In this document: positions 43,349 to 53,575 of the stretch, piece by piece
Position numbering within the stretch: the first letter of the stretch is position 1
Layout of the letters: each line of letters opens with the position of its first letter
NCBI RefSeq assembly: GCF_038502225.1
Contig: NC_091325.1
Location: 27,964,424 to 28,028,423, forward strand
DNA from: Cherax quadricarinatus
Lineage: Eukaryota; Arthropoda; Malacostraca; Decapoda; Parastacidae
Direction: 5' to 3'
Length of the DNA: 64,000 nucleotides
Made by a program: the position numbers and the translations under genes
Notes under the pieces: generated by a model
Databases searched by the model: none
Seen by the model: only the letters and a program-made list of their open reading frames with translations
What the model was told of the DNA's origin: nothing

Positions 43349-44665
43349 ATGGCGGATCGACATGGGCACAATGTGAGTACAGTCTGTGTTGAATTGGTTT
43401 GTGGCACGCTTATCGGTTCAACGATGCAGGTGTTACTTCCAACAATCATCGGTGAAGTATATGGCATACCGAATGAGGAATTGTATGGCATAGCACTCAA
43501 CAGAGTTATTAGAATTTTCATCAAGTTTAAGGATGCAGGTTACTACTCCAGCATCGTTAACGAATATCATGAGAAGAGATTGGCCGTGAACACTGCAGTG
43601 GAGGTATGTCTTCATGATGTTTCAAGCTACATGATGTGGGTCAAAGTGAGGAATATGCCGTTTGAAGCAATGGAGCATGATGTGGTAACGGTTTTCCAAA
43701 ATTATGGAAAGTTCCACGCAGCAGAAATGGGAGTGTGGAAAGATGGACCGTATGTGGAGTTGCCTGAAAGTTCTTTTACACTGAAGATGACTTTACGGCA
43801 GCCGATTCCTTCGTATGAACAATTGGAAAACTTCAGAACCCAGGTCTTCGTGTATTATGCGGGACAGAGGAAGACTTGCAGATTGTGTGGGTCATTCGAT
43901 CACATGGTGGCTCAATGCCACAAAAAGGCAGGATGGAGGGAACACATACCATCGCCGGTAATTCAACAGCAAGGCACAGTTGTGTCGGAGGAGGGTGCGG
44001 TCGCACGACAGGCACCTAACAGTTGGAGTGCGAAAGTCGACAAGGCAGAGGAGGAAATGGACGCATTTGTCACGTTACCCGTAAGAATGGAACCTGTAAA
44101 AGCGTCGACGAGGAAGGAAGATGGCGGGTGTGCAGAGCAACAGGATGGATTGCTGGAGGAGGTTTTAAACTCCTTTCTAAGTGAGGTGGAGGGCACTCTG
44201 GAGGAAGTGGGGAGTGGCCGCACGTCGGAGACATCCCACGATGCTCTAGTCCCTGGGGAGACCTTGTTCACTAATGGAACGGTGCACACAGTTGTGGAAG
44301 AGGTGCACAGAGAGGGAATGGATGATGAGGAAGTGTGTGGTGAAGGAGGTTCTCGCAAGCAAATGGCTGGAACATCGGACATAGATGACCTCCTAACTCC
44401 AGGGCAGAGGTCGGGAAAAAAGTCGTGGAAAAAAGAGATGAGCCACGCTGAGAGTGGGGGGAAGGGGAAGGAGGAGATGAGCAGTTCAAAGGACATTGGG
44501 AGGTTGGGGGTTCAGTCAGGCAGGGTGCCAAACGAGGAACTATCCAACAGTCAGGTATTGTGGGACACCTACCAAGGCAGAGGGGAAAGCCGCCACTATT
44601 ACAGTAATTTCAAGGTTGTGACAATTAATGTAAATGGTTTGAGGGCTGAAGTGAAAAGAGTGTGA
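43349..44665 (+). CDS. LINE-2 ORF1 protein with CCHC knuckle
   Basis: 438 residues, open throughout; ATG at 43,349 (MADRHGH). RRM-like section with WVKVRNMPFEAMEHDVV and SFTLKMTLRQPIPSY; a CX2CX4HX4C knuckle (CRLCGSFDHMVAQC) at about residues 180-195. An acidic middle follows, then DIDDLLTPGQRSGKK and a basic stretch. The last residues (VVTINVNGLRAEVKR) already belong to the endonuclease start, so ORF1 and endonuclease share one frame here, separated by a TGA at 44,663-44,665. The best ORF1 copy of this type in the window; expected to bind element RNA. Confidence 0.75.
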   Translation: MADRHGHNVSTVCVELVCGTLIGSTMQVLLPTIIGEVYGIPNEELYGIALNRVIRIFIKFKDAGYYSSIVNEYHEKRLAVNTAVEVCLHDVSSYMMWVKVRNMPFEAMEHDVVTVFQNYGKFHAAEMGVWKDGPYVELPESSFTLKMTLRQPIPSYEQLENFRTQVFVYYAGQRKTCRLCGSFDHMVAQCHKKAGWREHIPSPVIQQQGTVVSEEGAVARQAPNSWSAKVDKAEEEMDAFVTLPVRMEPVKASTRKEDGGCAEQQDGLLEEVLNSFLSEVEGTLEEVGSGRTSETSHDALVPGETLFTNGTVHTVVEEVHREGMDDEEVCGEGGSRKQMAGTSDIDDLLTPGQRSGKKSWKKEMSHAESGGKGKEEMSSSKDIGRLGVQSGRVPNEELSNSQVLWDTYQGRGESRHYYSNFKVVTINVNGLRAEVKRV

Positions 44666-45608
44666 ATGGAATGGTTCTTAAGGAGGTATGACATAGATGT
44701 TTGTTTTATACAAGAGCATAATTATAAGGTTGGTTGTAAATTGTTGCTGAAAGGATATCAGTTGTATGTAAGTGGGTCTATGAGATTGAAAGGAGGTGTG
44801 GCAGTGGCTGTAAAGGAGAACAGTCCCTTACGTATTTTTCGGTAGGAAGAGGGAGGGGGGAGGTGGTGAGGGTGGACGGGGAGTGAGGAGAGACTAGAGT
44901 ATGTTTTATAGGGGTTTATATGCCAGCGGAGGGCACTGTTAGAGTTAAAGAGAATTTCGTAAGAGAAGTTGTGATGTATCACTTCAGGGGTTTACCTTTA
45001 GTCACTGTCATTGGAGGAGACTGTAACTGTGTCATAAGGGGGGGATGTGGAGCCAAGGGGGGGCGGGGTGTGTGTTAGGCATGTGTGTTGCAGGATGTGG
45101 GGGTTAGGGATGTTGGGGGGAGGGGTGAATGGCGAATAGAATTTACGTTTGTCAGAAGGGGTTATTCGGCATGATTAGATAGGATCTATACAACGGACGC
45201 TATTGGTGTGATGGGAGTGAGAACTTTGGACGTGGGGTTTTCTGACCACAGGGCAGTTATAGCAGATCTGGATTGGGAGGGCATGATTAGGATACAATCA
45301 GGTTTTTGGAAGTTGAATGCGAGACTTGTGAAGAGTGAGGAGGTGAGTGTGGAGTTTGGAAAATGGTGGCAAAATTTGCTGGGTACTAGCGATCCGGAGT
45401 CGAGTCTTTTGGACTGGTGGGAAGGTAGAGCCAAGCCAGGTAGAGCGGGTTTTTATAAACGGAAGGGATGGGAGGAGGCGAGGTGGAGGTATGGATTACA
45501 AAATTATTTAGAGTATCAGCTAAATGAGTGTTATGAGGAGGGGGAGGGAAGGCAGTACAGAAACATAGTGCAGCTCAGAGATAGGTTGGCGGAGATTCAT
45601 AATGAAAG
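44617..45608 (+). pseudogene. LINE-2 APE endonuclease
   Basis: After the TGA at 44,665 the frame continues with IDVCFIQEHNYKVG, GSMRLKGGVAVAV, then breaks several times. GGDCNCVIR-like and LDRIYTTDAIG-like stretches are recognisable around 45,020-45,190, then GFSDHRAVIADLDW (catalytic His in SDH) in the open frame 45,208-45,630. Compared with the LINE-1 copy at 16,450-17,500 the layout is the same. Endonuclease to RT linker is split by the SINE; the piece after it (45,900-45,980, VLWGNKPSG) resumes the same protein. Confidence 0.65.
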
Positions 45609-45887
45609 CCATACCCCCGGCCGGGATTGAACCCGCGGTCATAGAGTCTCAAAACTCCAGCCCGTCGCGTTAGCCACTAGACCAGCTAGCCACAATAAGA
45701 TTCATCCAACTAGGTATATTTCTAGGTATATTTCTGTAGAAATATACCTAGTTGGATGAATCTTATTGTGGCTAGCTGGTCTAGTGGCTAACGCGACGGG
45801 CTGGAGTTTTGAGACTCTATGACCGCGGGTTCAATCCCGGCCGGGGGTATGGTTTATTTGCAATCGTGTCATTACGATTTCTTGAGT
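45609..45887 (+). mobile_element. Foldback tRNA-derived SINE, copy 2
   Basis: Inverted tRNA-like half (45,609-45,690), an inverted AT-rich spacer (TATACCTAG motifs), a second tRNA-like half (45,760-45,850; A-box-like TGGTCTAGTGG, B-box GGTTCAATCCC) and a tail with the AATCGT/ACGATT hairpin. Flanked by an 11-bp duplication CATAATGAAAG (45,598-45,608 and 45,888-45,898). Confidence 0.85.
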
Positions 45888-45995
45888 CATAATGAAAGAT
45901 TTGATGAGATAAGGGTAAGGGCGGGAATGGAGGCAGTGCTGTGGGGGAATAAGCCATCGGGTAGTGTTTTGCGAAGTTTTAGGACTATCTCTATG

Positions 45996-46972
45996 TGTTA
46001 CACCCTTTTGTTCATTTTGTTCATTTTCTTATTATCACAATGGTATACTATTACATGTTATTTTTGCTATTTCACTTAATATTATATTCAGGAGTAATTC
46101 CATTAGTAGCTAAAATGGATTTACTCGACTTTATAATATTATCTGGTCTTATTACTTAGCTTTGTATTTAGGTAGGTCATTTAATTAGTGTCAACTGCTG
46201 GTGACCTGGCCAAGCACCAGTAGGTGTTTTGAGCTGCTCGACCCCTGCTCCGACCGAGGAAAAGTGGGCTGGTAAAGCCTCACAGAGTTCAGTTCTTACC
46301 TTCCTCACCTCTCGTGAGGGAAGCTCCCTGATTCCTGGATTTAAACTTCTGGTCCCACATGAGGTTCCCTAGTGACCCTCCAGTACCTCGGACGGTATCT
46401 GACAGAAACGTCTCGGACAAAGTGTGTGTTGCTGTTTTGGAGACGCTGGTGATTGTCCCTAGCTCTACTAGGAGTGAATTTAAGCAGTATTGGTTCAAAG
46501 AGGACGGTGAAAAAGTCATGGGAGACAGACTCGCCTCAAAATTCCTTTAAGTGTAAAATATTCCTAATCTCACTTAGTATATTATGAAAGTTGAATAAGA
46601 GTGAATTATTATTGAAGTGTTACGTCTTCTGTCTCATTTGGATTGAGTTAAGTAAAGTGTTATTATGTGAAGAGAAGGTGTTATGATACTAGAGCCGTTC
46701 AGTACTATAATCAAGATAATACTGTGTATTATCTTTTAAGTGAACTTAAGTGTAAATTTCATGAGTACTCTGTTTTATGGTGCTACCTTTTTAAACTTAA
46801 TATAAAACCCTTCTATGGTTTATTAAGAAACTTAATAAAAAACCGGAAAGAAACATTGTGATTGTTTATTACTGAACCCTTGAATGATTTCATCTAGAAC
46901 AGGATATTCAGTCCTGTTTATTTGTTGCAAGAAAGGGCTAAACAGGCTTAAGTAGTGGCCCTGTATGCAACA
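45996..46972 (+). mobile_element. Gypsy D 5' LTR
   Basis: TGTTACACCC to GCAACA, 977 bp. It has a 16-bp segment (near 46,949-46,964) absent from the 3' LTR. Confidence 0.92.
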
Positions 46973-46975
46973 AAG

Positions 46976-46993
46976 TGGGGGCCCGTCCGCGAG
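46976..46993 (+). promoter_or_regulatory. Gypsy D primer-binding site, tRNA-Pro-like
   Basis: TGGGGGCCCGTCCGCGAG, three bases after the LTR. It closely resembles the classic tRNA-Pro primer-binding site, with a few differences. Confidence 0.7.
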
Positions 46994-47048
46994 TTGCTCT
47001 CTTATCCCATGAAAGTGAGCTGCTGTTCAGGTACCCATAAAATTAACT

Positions 47049-48545
47049 ATGGAGGCTCAAATGCAACAGTTAATATGTGAGTTAACCTTGGAGGATTTGA
47101 AGTCTTTAAAACTTCAGAAGTGCTGGCAAATTGCCGTACGCCTAGGAGTGAAGTACAACAAATATTACACCGCCGAGACCACTCGATCTATTTTGAGAAA
47201 CATGCTGTTTCCGGAACAAGGGGAGGTGAATGACATCGACGATACCGATGAGGCAAGTCTAATATCTCAATTTGAACACTTGGACCGACCGCTTGGAGTA
47301 CAAGGACTTGATCATGGTGGCCTTCCAACTTCCCTACCCTCTAGTGATGTGGCTGAGCCAGAATCAAAGGCCGCTGCTGGTGAGTGGACATCTCTGGGAG
47401 AGGTGCCTGAAATTGGGGCGTCTAATCACCCAGTTTCTGACCCTGCTTCACAAGAAGCACCCAGCGCAGGTGCTCGACCCAAGGAAAGACGGGAAAACTT
47501 GTATCCTCCAACTCCTCCACTACCGATTGGGCCCATATAACAGAGCCAGTTCGAAAGAATGGAGCGCCTTGTTACTTTACAAATGGCCCAAATAGAAGCC
47601 CAAAGGAAGCTGAATGCAGACGAGTTCGAGATGGACACCATACTCTACGAACGTCACCGGCAAAGGGAAGGAGTTGTGAGGCCCGAGGCCCCCAGAAATA
47701 TTTTCGACATTCATAAAGCAGCATCTTTGGTGCCCAAGTTTTGCGAGTCTGATCTGGACACGTACTTCGATACGTTCGAAAATCAGGCTCGAGCTATGCA
47801 GTGGCCCCAAAAATTCTGGGCTGTCTTGTTGCATACGACGCTGACTGGTAAAGATCGAAAATGCACCGCGGCTTTGCCTTACGAAAAGTACATACAATAT
47901 GACTCCGTCAAAAAGGTCATACTGGAGACCTATGATCTACTCCCTTTGAGCTACCAGCAAGCCTTCCATACTCTGCAAAGGTTACCAGGGCAAACTTGGG
48001 TGGACTTCGCCAGGCAGAAGAAGGTAGCTTTCGAGAGGTGGCAAAGAGCCAAATTAATACTACAAGAGGACTTCTATAATTCTATATCTGGGGATTTGCG
48101 GAAGTTCCTGATCGACCGTCCAACACCTGATGTGATGGAGACCGCTGCACTGGCCGATCGCTACGAGATCTCCAGCCAGCTGATCCGTGATAGAACATCC
48201 AGAGAGGAAGCAGTAAAATTGGTCCAGAAGGTTCGACCAGTTAAGTCAAGAACAGAACCTCGCCAAAAGTTTCCTTCAGAAGCAGTGACCTCTCGGACCC
48301 TGGATAAGCCATGCAATGGTGACCGGTTTCAACTACGACAGAACCGGGAGGTGTATAAATCCAGGAAGAACTTGTCCTGTTCATATTGCCAAAAGGGAGG
48401 TCATGTGAGAAACCAATGTTATCAGCTGGAAAGGGACAGGAAATATAAGTATCGAGAAGGTGCTCCTGTGCAGATGGTGTCTTCAGTAGCCCACACGCAG
48501 GCGGATCTAGAGCCGGCAGGACCGAAGACTGCTTCACTGAGATGA
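47049..48545 (+). pseudogene. gag: Gypsy D Gag
   Basis: ATG 47,049. SAP-like N-terminus (LQKCWQIAVRLGV), linker, then TAA at 47,538-47,540 in frame, and the same frame continues from MERLVTLQMAQIEAQ. Capsid-like part (VPKFCESDLDTYFDTFENQA; YDLLPLSYQQAFHTLQRLPG), CCHC knuckle CSYCQKGGHVRNQC (~48,379-48,420). Ends at TGA 48,543-48,545, also in frame with the protease that follows. So gag and protease form one ancestral frame with two nonsense codons. Forms the element's particle and binds its RNA. Confidence 0.88.
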
Positions 48546-48587
48546 CCTGAGACAAGGGCCATCTCAGGACAAGAAATTGAAAAGGCA

Positions 48588-49475
48588 ATGAGCCCATATT
48601 TTTCAAAAGGAAAAGCTGGTATTGACAAGGGTCAAGTGGTGCCGGTTAAAACCTATAGGGATACGGGGAGTTACTTGACATTGTTAAAAAAGGGAATCCT
48701 CTCTTTGTCTGACCGCACTTATACGAAGATAGATGCACTTCTGGAGGCTTATGGAGGAGCCGTTTCTAGAGTTCCCCTCCATAGGATATACCTAGACCTG
48801 GGTTGCTATAAAGGATATGCGACTGTCGGTATATCAGATGAAGGATTTCCTATTAAGTCTGCTGACCTACTGATAGGAAATGACCTAAGCTGCGAAGGAA
48901 TAAAGAAAGAACCTCTGGTGATAGAAAATACCTCGGGAGAGGATTACGTGATTGAGGCTCATAGGAAGGACCTATCATTATTTCCGCTGGGAGTTGTCAC
49001 TAGGTCCATGGCAACGACCAGGTTACCTCCTGAATCAACAGAGGAAGAAGAGGACAAAGCTGATTTGGGTTTGAACCTATTGTTTAGTGCGACCCACTGG
49101 CCCGAGGATGCGACGTCTGTGTCTGCAGGGCTGGACTCAACTTTAGATTCTTTAGGTGCTAAAAAGTTTAGACCTGAAGATCTAATCCAAGCACAGATGG
49201 AAGACCCCTCGTTGGAGAAAGTAAGAAAGCTGTTGATAACGGAAGAAGAGGCCGAGAAACTAGAGGACTGTGTTTATTCTAGTAGCGGTATACTTATGAA
49301 GAAATCCACCAGAAGACATTCTCGAGGGGCACCTTTGGCCAAGGCCAAGCATGTATTAATCCTGCCTAGGATTTATCGTGAGCTTGCATTGCAGGTCGCC
49401 CATAATAGTCCAATGGGAGGACATCTGGGATTAAGGAAAACAATGGTAAATTTGTCAATACTTTTTTTGGCCTAG
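48588..49475 (+). pseudogene. pol: Gypsy D protease and integrase zinc domain
   Basis: Retropepsin with intact DTG (TYRDTGSYLTLL), VPLHRIYLDLGCYKGYATVG and SADLLIGND. A linker follows, then the integrase zinc half NSPMGGHLGLRKTM. A frameshift in a T-run (49,461-49,468) closes the frame before the C-X2-C half, which is at 49,505 in the next frame. Same architecture as element B at 39,412-40,310. Confidence 0.88.
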
Positions 49476-49476
49476 A

Positions 49477-50338
49477 ATGCGGGAAACCGTGGTGGAACAT
49501 CTTCGCAGTTGCCGGGTCTGTCAGACCATCGGTAAACCTGCTCATACCCCGCCTCCAGCTCCCCTCTGTCCTATCACCTCAGATGGCGAGCCTTTTTCCC
49601 GTTTAATCATCGATTGCGTAGGTCCACTCCCCAGGACCAAGGCGGGGAATCAGTACCTATTCACTATAATGGATTCTGCCACCCGTTACCCCGAGGCCAT
49701 CCCCATGAGGAAAATAAATGCTCGCGCAATAGTCCGCGCTTTAATAAAGTTTTTCTCACAGGTAGGGGTGCCTCGTGAGATCCAGTCTCATCAAGGATCA
49801 AACTTCACTTCAAAAATCTTCAAGGAGGCCATGTCACGCCTTGGTGTAAGACCTATCCTCGCTACGAGCTATAGGCCCCAGTAAAGACTGGGACGAGGGC
49901 ATTCCTTTCCTTCTCCTGGCCGTAAGGGAAAGCGAGCAGGAAAGTCTAGGGTATAGCCCTTTTGAGTTGATATATAGTTATACGGTACGTGGACCCCTCG
50001 CAGTATTGAAAGATGTATGGACCGGAAGACGTACTCCGTCAGTTCAGGTATGCACGGCTTTGATGCAGAAACACCTCACTCTCACGAGGAACCTAGCAGC
50101 AGAGAACTTGAAGAAAGCCCAGGCTAAAATGAAACTACGACATGATGAACATGCGGCCTCTCGCTCTTTCAACATCGGAGAAAAAGTATTGGCTCAAAAA
50201 TTCATGCCTGGACATGCACTGAAACCAAGATATGAAGGACCTTTGGAAGTCATTAAAAAACTGAGTGAAGTGAATTACCTGGTTCTTACCCCAGGGAAAA
50301 AGAAATCAGACCATACAAACCACAGGTCTGGCCTGTGA
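49477..50338 (+). pseudogene. pol: Gypsy D integrase
   Basis: C-X2-C of the zinc domain (SCRVCQ), first catalytic Asp in IIDCVGPLP, MDSATRYPEAIPM; at the second position IQSHQGSNFTS has His for Asp. After SYRPQ a deletion removes the segment with the catalytic Glu and shifts the frame (stop 49,882-49,884). The fold resumes near 49,895 (WDEGIPFLLLAVRE-like, then SYTVRGPLAVLKDVW) and ends with NIGEKVLAQKFMPGH and YEGPLEVIKK. It precedes RT. Catalytically dead. Confidence 0.87.
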
Positions 50339-50351
50339 CCGAGCCAAAGAA

Positions 50352-51356
50352 GTGAAAAATGTGATTTTGAAGTACCCATCATTATTTGGCGATATACCTA
50401 AGCGTTGCACGTTGGGGACACACGACTTGGATGTCCAAGGAGCTGCACCCATCAAGCAGTCCCCTTATCGCTTAAGCCCTATTAAACACCAAGCTCTAAA
50501 GGAGGAAATCGACTTTTTGCTGACCCATTTACTAATTGAACGAAGCAAAAGCCCATGGGCCTTACCTTGTGTGTTAGTCCCAAAGTCAGATGGAACCTAT
50601 CATATGTGTACGGATTATAGAAAGGTGAATTCCGTCACAGTTCCTGATGGTTACCCTTTGCCTAGGGTAGATGATTTAATCGATATGGTTGCCGGAGCAA
50701 AGTATGTGAGCAGGCTGGACTTACTGCGAGGCCACTATCAAGTGCCCCTGACGGATCGAGCTCAGGACATATCAGGGTTTACAGTGCATGGAGGCTTGTT
50801 CAACTACTTGGTTACCCCATTCGGGTTGTGCAACGCAGCATCCACGTTCCAGCGACTTATGAATGACCTTACTTATAACCTTGAGGGGGTTGAAGCCTAC
50901 CTCGACGACCTAGTAGTCTTTAGTGACGAGTGGAGTTCACATTTAGTCCGTCTGGAGGCTCTTTTTAAGAAATTAGATGCTTATAATTTTACCATCAATT
51001 TAGCCAAATGCAAATTTGGACAAGCAATGATTAAGTATTTGGGCTTCAATATAGGTCAGGGGACGGTGGCACCTATCAGTGCAAAAGTGAGAGCCATTGC
51101 AGACTTTCCTATACCAAGAGACAGAAAAGGGGTGCAGAGATTTTTGGGAATGGCTGGGTATTATAGACGATTCTGCCCTAACTTTTCACACATAGCCGCC
51201 CCCCTTTTCGCGCTAACTAGTTCTAAAATTAAATTTGCTTGGTCTGGGGAATGTAATATGGCTTTTAATAGGTTAAAGCGATTATTGAACTCCTCTCCAG
51301 TATTGAAAAGCCCTGATTACCGTATACTCAGATCACAACCCTTTGACATTCATTAA
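50352..51356 (+). CDS. pol: Gypsy D reverse transcriptase
   Basis: A complete RT domain in one open frame: SPYRLSPIKHQALKEEID, CVLVPKSDGTYHMCTDYRKVN, motif A SRLDLLRGHYQVPL, FGLCNAASTFQRLMND and motif C AYLDDLVVFS, then the thumb and connection (MIKYLGFNIGQG, GVQRFLGMAGYYRRF, APLFALTSSKIKFAW). Catalytic residues look intact. The last ~10 residues (YRILRSQPFDIH) are out of frame, reading across a deletion that removed the start of RNase H. Located downstream of integrase, the Copia-like order. Confidence 0.9.
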   Translation: MKNVILKYPSLFGDIPKRCTLGTHDLDVQGAAPIKQSPYRLSPIKHQALKEEIDFLLTHLLIERSKSPWALPCVLVPKSDGTYHMCTDYRKVNSVTVPDGYPLPRVDDLIDMVAGAKYVSRLDLLRGHYQVPLTDRAQDISGFTVHGGLFNYLVTPFGLCNAASTFQRLMNDLTYNLEGVEAYLDDLVVFSDEWSSHLVRLEALFKKLDAYNFTINLAKCKFGQAMIKYLGFNIGQGTVAPISAKVRAIADFPIPRDRKGVQRFLGMAGYYRRFCPNFSHIAAPLFALTSSKIKFAWSGECNMAFNRLKRLLNSSPVLKSPDYRILRSQPFDIH

Positions 51357-51480
51357 TACCATGAAGGCTAAGAATGCCAGAATACAGAGGTGGGCCCTTA
51401 GAATTCAACCTTTTTCTATTAAAATCCTACACATAAAGGGAAAACATAATGTAATTGCGGATGCTTTGTCCCGCCCTTAA
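51327..51480 (+). pseudogene. pol: Gypsy D RNase H C-terminal remnant
   Basis: In a different frame from RT: TVYSDHNPLTFINTM, RWALRIQPFSIKIL and the ending ADALSRP followed by TAA at 51,478-51,480. The first half of the domain is missing (estimated ~270 bp deletion compared with A and B). Followed by a 390-bp 3' leader to the polypurine tract. Confidence 0.8.
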
Positions 51481-51870
51481 ACCAGTTGCACCAATATGCT
51501 CCTGTTCTAACTTACGCCTAATATTTCCTTTTTTGCCTACAGTTATGTGAATGAGTGGTACTGTTTACAGTTTAGTTATGGAGGATGAAGCTTGGAGACC
51601 AGTTGCTGTGTCCTTACATTTTACTTGAGAGAGAGCATTCGTGTCACCCAAGGCCAAGAGAGAACCCAATTCTGTTGAGGCAGATGTCTGTCGTCTCAAC
51701 AATATCCTCCTTGAATACGTTCAGAACACATGAAGATTGTCTGGGACGAATTGGCGGTGAAATGTATATCAGTCTTACTATATGGATATTTCAGTTTTTC
51801 TACTGAATCTAAAAGATTCAGGATTATTTTTGTCCTATTGTCAGTGCGACATTTGGTCGTGTGGAGGGGA
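51481..51870. other. Gypsy D 3' non-coding region with polypurine tract
   Basis: No gene. Ends in GTGGAGGGGA immediately before the 3' LTR. Confidence 0.7.
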
Positions 51871-52831
51871 TGTCACACCCTTTTGTTCATTTTGTTCTTT
51901 TTCTTATTATCACAATGGTATACTATTACATGTTATTTTTGCTATTTCACTTAATATTATATTCAGGAGTAATTCCATTAGTAGCTAAAATGGATTTACT
52001 CGACTTTATAATATTATCTGGTCGTATTACTTAGCTTTGTATTTAGGTAGGTCATTTAATTAGTGTCAACTGCTGGTGACCTGGCCAAGCACCAGTAGGT
52101 GTTTTGAGCTGCTCGACCCCTGCTCCGACCGAGGTAAAGTGGGCTGGTAAAGCTTCATAGAGTTCAGTTCTTACCTTCCTCACCTCTCGTGAGGGAAGCT
52201 CCCTGATTCCTGGATTTAAACTTCTGGTCCCACATGAGGTTCCCTAGTGACCCTCCAGTACCTCGGACGGTATCTGACAGAAACGTCTCGGACAAAGTGT
52301 GTGTTGCTGTTTTGGAGACGCTGGTGATTGTCCCTAGCTCTGCTAGGAGTGAATTTAAGCAGTATTGGTTCAAAGAGGACGGTGAAAAAGTCATGGGAGA
52401 CAGACTCGCCTCAAAATTCCTTTGAGTGTAAAATATTCCTAATCTCACTTAGTATATTATGAAAGTTGAATAAGAGTGAATTATTATTGAAGTGTTACGT
52501 CTTCTGTCTCATTTGGATTGAGTTAAGTAAAGTGTTATTATGTGAAGAGAAGGTGTTATGATACTAGAGCCGTTCAGTACTATAATCAAGATAATACTGT
52601 GTATTATCTTTTAAGTGAACTAAAGTGTAAATTTCATGAGTACTCTGTTTCATGGTGCGACCTTTTTAAAGTTATAAAACCCTTCTATGGTTTATTAAGA
52701 AACTTAATAAAAAAAACGGAAAGAAACATTGTGATTGTTTACTACTGAACCCTTGAATGATTTCATCTAGAACAGGATATTCAGTCCTGTTTATTTGTTG
52801 CAAGAAAGGGCTAAACAGGCTGTATGCAACA
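51871..52831 (+). mobile_element. Gypsy D 3' LTR
   Basis: TGTCACACCC to GCAACA, 961 bp, followed by the CTATG duplication. Confidence 0.92.
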
Positions 52832-52836
52832 CTATG

Positions 52837-53575
52837 TTATTATTATCACTATTATTTTATTATTATTGTTAGGTAGGATTTCTTGTGTATATAGAGTTTA
52901 AGTCTCGGAACCATTCGGTGAATTGTTCAATTGTTTATGTCCGGCTGGCTGACGTTTGGGTCAGCTGATCCAACCTGACGACGCGTCAACGGACTGGCAA
53001 GTAGTCAGTCTGCTCCCTGCTCTAGCCCTGACAACTGATCACATATTGGCTCTTACGGTGTACAGTTTGAATGGTTTTGAGAATTGGACTCTAGAGCTGA
53101 CTCAGTTCGTTCTTCATTGCTCTGAAAGATTCTTTTGATATTTATATTCTTGGTCAGTTCAGTAATCTATAGAGATACTTTACGGCCAGATTCAAAGGTC
53201 TTGTTAAATCTTGTACCTTTTGTATTTTGAGTTTACAGTCTTGTTAAGACAAAGACGTATATGTTAATGAAGACTTAATTACAGGAAGAATAATTAAACT
53301 TCCTTATTAATGTGACATTTCCATGATTTTGAACTAAATGCATATGGTAAATTTATTGTACAAAGTATTAAGTTATGTTAACTACAAAGAGAAGATAAAG
53401 TATTGCATTTAAATACTTTAATAAATATGAATAATATTCTATGGAGTTTACCAGTTGAAATTATTTCCCCTAGACTCTAAAATACCTTTAAATAACTCGG
53501 ATCCAAAAATCTTGTTGCATAAGAAAAAAATGGTAACAGGCAACGTTGTGAAGTTCTTTTAAAAATTTCATATTC
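52837..53575. other. Flank between Gypsy D and the CAC array
   Basis: Begins with a TTA/TTAT-rich stretch, perhaps a LINE-2 remnant or tail. No coding signal recognised. Confidence 0.4.

Larger units (their letters stand above)
43252..45995 (+). mobile_element. LINE-2 element, interrupted twice
   Basis: 5' leader from TTCATTGTCCTCAT, ORF1 (43,349-44,665) and endonuclease region. Interrupted by a foldback SINE at 45,609-45,887 and by Gypsy D at 45,996. Whether it continues after 52,837 is unclear; no RT is recognisable there. Confidence 0.75.
45996..52831 (+). mobile_element. Gypsy D, full-length insertion
   Basis: LTRs 45,996-46,972 and 51,871-52,831, both TG...CA; target duplication CTATG (45,991-45,995 and 52,832-52,836); primer-binding site 46,976-46,993; polypurine tract GTGGAGGGGA ending at 51,870. 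Internal order: gag, protease, integrase, RT, RNase H remnant. The LTRs differ by about a dozen substitutions by eye plus a 16-bp insert in the 5' LTR. Inserted into LINE-2. Confidence 0.93.

Noticed and set aside
45760..45850. A functional tRNA gene.
   Set aside because: It is one half of an inverted dimer repeated elsewhere, with a poor anticodon stem and a target duplication around the whole unit.
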